From NCBI GenBank assembly GCA_051453625.1, contig JBOZIK010000001.1, forward strand, positions 176,234,806 to 176,298,805: a stretch of 64,000 nt of DNA, read 5' to 3'. The position numbers and the translations under genes were made by a program. Below, piece after piece: positions 59,579-64,000 of the stretch (its first letter is position 1; each line of letters opens with the position of its first letter). The DNA is from Welwitschia mirabilis (Eukaryota > Gnetophyta > Gnetopsida > Welwitschiales). The notes below the pieces were generated by a model. The model made no database searches. It saw only the letters and a list, made by a program, of their open reading frames with translations, and was not told where the DNA came from.

Positions 59579-62500
59579 AAGAAAGACTAGAAGACAACCA
59601 TTCAAGAATAGTTATCAAAAAGTTTAAGAGAAAGTTAAGTTATTAAATTATAATGTTTATTAAACTACGCCTGTTGAGATAATAACATGATTAAACATAT
59701 CCCATATAATCCATATTCTCCAAGAATGGCATTCATAGGAATATCTTCCTTGGAATAATAATGAATATATCATTACTATAGCATTAGGTAAATCCATTAG
59801 ATAAAGTCATATGATATAAATAAAAAATATTGAATATCGCATCATTACTTGATAAAAATAGTATAACTATTTGTGAATAAAACTATGATTGATTTGAAAT
59901 AACTAAAAACTAAATAATGCATATTAAAATATTTATAGAAATTATCAATTTATCTTCAAAAACATTTTTCATTTGCAAATTATAAATCCATGACATTTGT
60001 TCTCTTCTAAATGTCATCCTCAACACTGGAAAAGTTTAAATTAGATAGATTTTATGAAACTATTTTTTCTTTCTAAACTTAAAATCTATTCTACTTTTGC
60101 ATTAAAGTAAAGTATTTAAAGAATTCATAGGGATGTATTTATCCTATAAAATTAGCTTTTTTAAAAAAATAATAGATCTATAACAAGTGAAGACAATTAG
60201 TTTTATGATAGATTATAAGAAAGAACACTTAAAGAATTCTCTCATAGGAATTAAAAATTTGAGTAGAAAAAAATTAAAAAATAATGTGTGTAATGAAATA
60301 AAGCTAAAAAATGTAATATTATAGATTAAAACATTTATAGGGTATGCTTAACACTTTAGGATAGAAACAGTATTTCTTAAAAAATCTAACTTAAATGCTA
60401 GAATAGAGAAATGGATAGCTAAGGATTATTCTATGAAAAAGATGTGTTTAAAGTAAAGCACATGTAGCCCTAAGAACCATTTCCTTTGTGATAAAAATGG
60501 AAAGAATAAAAGTTATTAAGGAAAAAATATTATAAAAATTGAACCCTATTTTTATCCATGTAGTGACGAATTACTATAAGAAACTTTCATGATTTGTTCA
60601 TAAAAATATTAAATTGCAATATGAAAAAGTAAGGAAATAGTTAGTAGGCTAGACCTTGAAAACTATTTAACATGTGATATGAGATACATAATCAATTATC
60701 TCATAAAACTTATTATTTCATCCTACTCTTGGGATGACTTATAATATACTTACAAAGGAATATCATTGATTTTATTTAAATGAAAAACTTTTTATGATTA
60801 TATTTCATGAATTTGTTGAAACAAATATAGTTGTAATAACCTTCATATTACAATAAGAAATAATTTAAAGGATATTAGATCCTCTAACTTGAAAAAATAA
60901 TCTATCTTAAAAAAATGTTATGTAAAGATGGTCTTAATTAAACTAAAATACCATGAAGTTATAAATATTTTGGTTAAAATAATGTTTACATTTAATACTT
61001 ATAATATTCTCTAATTGTTTTAGATTAAAACATCTCTTAATTAATCTGAAGGAGCGAAAATCAATATCATGATTAAACATCATAACTAAAAATATATGAA
61101 GTGGAATAAAAATATATTATTGAAATAAGTATAACACACATCATAATTACTATTATTATTATTTTTTGTTAGACTTAGTAATTGTGCCTATATAATAAGT
61201 AATAAATGCATAGAGAAGAAAAAATCTTGAACTTCCTTCTGTTAATAATGCAATTATGTATTTGTAATCTAATATGGATTCATCACGTTTCCTGCATTTA
61301 TGGAGAATTCTAGCTAACTTCCTGTAAAACTTATGACTCAAATGCCTTCTAAGTCTTATGTACCTTGTAATATTGTGTTGTCTTTGGTAAAACGGAGTGA
61401 ATAAATCAACTCTCAATGAGTTAATATAGATTAAATCAATATTTCCTTCATTATATCCTATAGTATATAAAATTGAGTTTATAAATGATTATCCTCATTA
61501 AAACATATCTTGTACGTAGGTTATAGACTTAAATATGATAAAAATATCATAGAATAGAAAGAGATAAAATCCAAATTTTCTAAAGGCAATAAAAGAAGAA
61601 AACTCAAAATCTAATTCTTTTTAATAATCTTATTATGAATCAAATTCTTCTCATAAGAATGTAAGGAATTTCATGATACCTACATTATCATTAAATAAAT
61701 GTCAATCTTGATGTAAATGAAGCCATGAAAATGAAGCCATGATAAATTCACTATGATTAAGAAAATCTAGTTAAAAGAGACTTCTTCTATTAATTCATCA
61801 AAAGAGGAGAAGTTTTTAAATAACTAAAAATTAAGAATGAATCTCAAAATAAAATATTTAAAGATATTATAAAGTAGATAATTAAATATGTAATAAATAT
61901 TTTCAAGATTAAGCTTGAATGAAAAATAAATTAATTAGAAAATAAAATTATCAAAGTGTATGGATAAATACTATAAACGAACATCATGATACAATCTCTT
62001 AAGGATGAAATAACAGCATTTTCAGAGAAAAGGATATTAATAGTCAAATAAACCTTCACAACCAATGAAGATATCTTTGAATCTCATAGTAATATATAAA
62101 AAGACAATAGAATAATATATTTTAAAAAATCTCATGAAATTCTTAAATAAAAATCCTTTTAAATAGTTCTAATGAAATAAGTACTTTGAATCTACTAAAG
62201 AGACATATTAATGAAATCATACTTTTCTCTTAAACCTTGCTTGTATGTAAAGCAATGCTTAAATAATATCATAGAATAATGATATAGAAATAATATTGTA
62301 AAAATAAAGAAGTAAAACCATTAAAATCATACATGAAAGTCATTTATGATACATAATGTAAGAATGAAAGTACCATATAACAAGGCAAAACACTTATAAT
62401 ATTATAAAAGAACACACATAGATCATCATGCACATAGCTTAATAATATTAAAAATGAAAAGGTAAATAACAACCTCATAGATTAGGAAGTTATTAATTAA

Positions 62501-63190
62501 AGTTGGAAAAATAATATCGTAAAGGATACCTAAAGACTTAGATGGATTGTATCATACAAAGGTTATAAAATTTGAAATAAGATTGTATAATCTCATATCA
62601 TATCCAGTCAAAGTTGAGGGAATACTAAAAGTTAGGATAAGAGTATACATGATGTCAACAAGTTTAAGATATATAATAATAAATTTCAAAAACCATATTC
62701 CAAATCAAAAAATAAATACAAATGACGAAGGCAAGTTGGAAATGTAATTCATATTTATATTAATATGTAATATATTAAACACAATTGTACATGAAGTATG
62801 TAATGTAGAACTAGTTAATCTATGAAGATTAAACATATAATAGTAATAATAACTTATACACAAGATCTCATTAACTAACTAACTTTTATCTTAACTAAAA
62901 TATATATAAAAGGCCATAATTCAAATTAAAAACGTTGTAATATCTTAAAAACATAAAGGAATAATGTTTTTACATAATTAAAGGCGATAAAACTATGAAA
63001 TGTAAGTGCGTATATAATTATTTTATCCTAATAAATCTCCTCAAGGAACATCTTCTATAAGCACATGAATAAACATAATAATCCCACTAAGTATACTAAA
63101 AAAATATCTCATATATTTAAATATGACATTCATTAATACCATAATACTATTAGGTAAACATATAGATTAAATATAGTAATGAAAGATAAT
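59579..63190. other. AT-rich interior, no domain recognised
   Basis: This should be the 3' part of the element owning LTR copy 2, but I recognise no pol domain. A minus-strand open stretch at 61,159-61,416 (85 codons, basic, with RLRRHLSHKFYRKLARILHK) is slightly richer in GC than its surroundings but has no family I know. Confidence 0.35.
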
Positions 63191-63199
63191 CTAGGAATA

Positions 63200-63960
63200 T
63201 CTACAATGACATGAGCTCTAACATAGGTATATCTAAGTCTTAGAGCTATCATATCATCTCATAGGAATAAAAAATCCTCAAGAGAGGTCCTCATAAGAAT
63301 ATAAATTCCAAATTTATTAGCCTTTATTCAACATTTAACTTGTATTATGAATAGATGATAGATATTCCATACCATTGGATTTAAGTAGTGATATTAAATA
63401 TTTTCTTTGTTTAATATATGTTTTTAAATCTTTAGTACAAATTAATTCTAAAATAATAATGTATTATACTTAGCTTAAATAAATCACATTTCATACTTAA
63501 TTAATTAAAACATTCTTTAATCTATAAAACATCTAGATCTGTGACCAATAAGTCATTAACATATAAAGATAAATATAGTGTTTGCACGTTTGATTATGAA
63601 TAAATTAGAGTCTAGATAGCCTCTTTAAAACCAACATGATAAAATGTTTGTATATACACTAAGCCTATAATTTGGGGGTTATTTAAGGTCACATAAGATT
63701 TTTTTCCCCCAATTTAGTAGCTAATCTTAAGTTTTCCTTATCTTGACCCTTGATGCTAAGATGATTGAAAATTTTCATATAGGTTTTTATCAAGTTTTCA
63801 TACAAGAATATTGATATTATATCAGTTTGAAATATCTCATAATTATAAATAATTGGTTACAAATAATTACTAGATTTATCAAAGATGTTATTACATCATA
63901 CTTATTATTAATGAAAATATCTAATTATAATCAATCATAAGTTGTGAAAATTCTTATTAA
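63200..63960 (-). pseudogene. Ty1/copia reverse transcriptase relic
   Basis: The minus strand around 63,535-63,575 reads TLYLSLYVNDLLVT, the copia catalytic block TLYxLLYVDDLLVTG with the first Asp changed to Asn (GAT to AAT). Just upstream, VGFKEAI*TLIYS matches YGLKQAPRAWYS, and the segment between them has lost about 10 residues. Sequence to about 63,960 is in the right place for the RT N-terminal half but is very degenerate. The downstream part (63,200-63,530) should be RNase H and gives only faint matches. The element continues past the window end. Confidence 0.75.
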
Positions 63961-64000
63961 AGAAATCTAGTTTATACCTCTCTAAGTTTTCAAATCCATT

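Noticed and set aside
1-64000. CRISPR arrays, tRNA or rRNA genes, bacterial operons, or a novel defence-like system
   Set aside because: There are no regularly spaced short repeats with unique spacers and no recognisable tRNA/rRNA. The content is eukaryotic retroelement debris.

Overview
This 64 kb window looks like an intergenic, repeat-dominated stretch of a large, very AT-rich plant nuclear genome (roughly 25-28% G+C by eye; not computed). Five runs of N (two of 100, three of 10) mark scaffold gaps. The only host-gene homology I recognise is one broken copy of a plant-type translation release factor eRF1. Almost everything else I can name is an LTR retrotransposon or LINE relic full of stops and frameshifts. 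Primer-binding sites and target-site duplications differ from consensus only by C-to-T or G-to-A, as expected for old, methylated copies decaying by cytosine deamination. A very AT-rich gymnosperm such as Welwitschia would fit, but that is a guess from composition; no sequence marker here fixes the species.

Layout. 1-6 kb: collapsed Ty3/gypsy element of Athila/Tat (OTA) character on the minus strand (gag about 5.7-5.9 kb, zinc knuckle 5.25 kb, gag tail 1.9-3.1 kb, integrase C-terminus 0.2-0.45 kb). 8.63-9.01 kb: solo LTR with a perfect GAAAA target-site duplication and a gap inside it. 10.8 kb: compound microsatellite. 11.3-13.8 kb: CCHC zinc-knuckle relic and an L1-type LINE reverse transcriptase, plus strand. 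16.67-21.3 kb: decayed Ty1/copia element, minus strand, with both LTRs, primer-binding site, integrase, RT and RNase H. 22.2-29.2 kb: decayed OTA gypsy element, minus strand, with two 1.4 kb LTRs, a polypurine tract and gag C-terminus. 32.7-34.9 kb: second copia pol relic, plus strand. 35.5-39.2 kb: a 3.66 kb LTR carrying a G-rich polypurine and (GA)n expansion. 40.56-41.70 kb: eRF1 pseudogene. About 45.5-59.57 kb: second copy of the same LTR family, split by an 11 kb gypsy element (46,199-57,192) with two 2.4 kb LTRs, target-site duplication, PPT and PBS. 63.2-64 kb: third copia RT relic, minus strand, running off the window.

No intact functional gene, tRNA, rRNA or CRISPR array was found. 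There is no convincing case for a new working biological system. The points most worth checking are the eRF1 copy with its altered GGQ motif, the nested insertion with its dated LTR pair, minisatellites inside the retroelement, and two gaps flanked by duplicated sequence that look like assembly artefacts.
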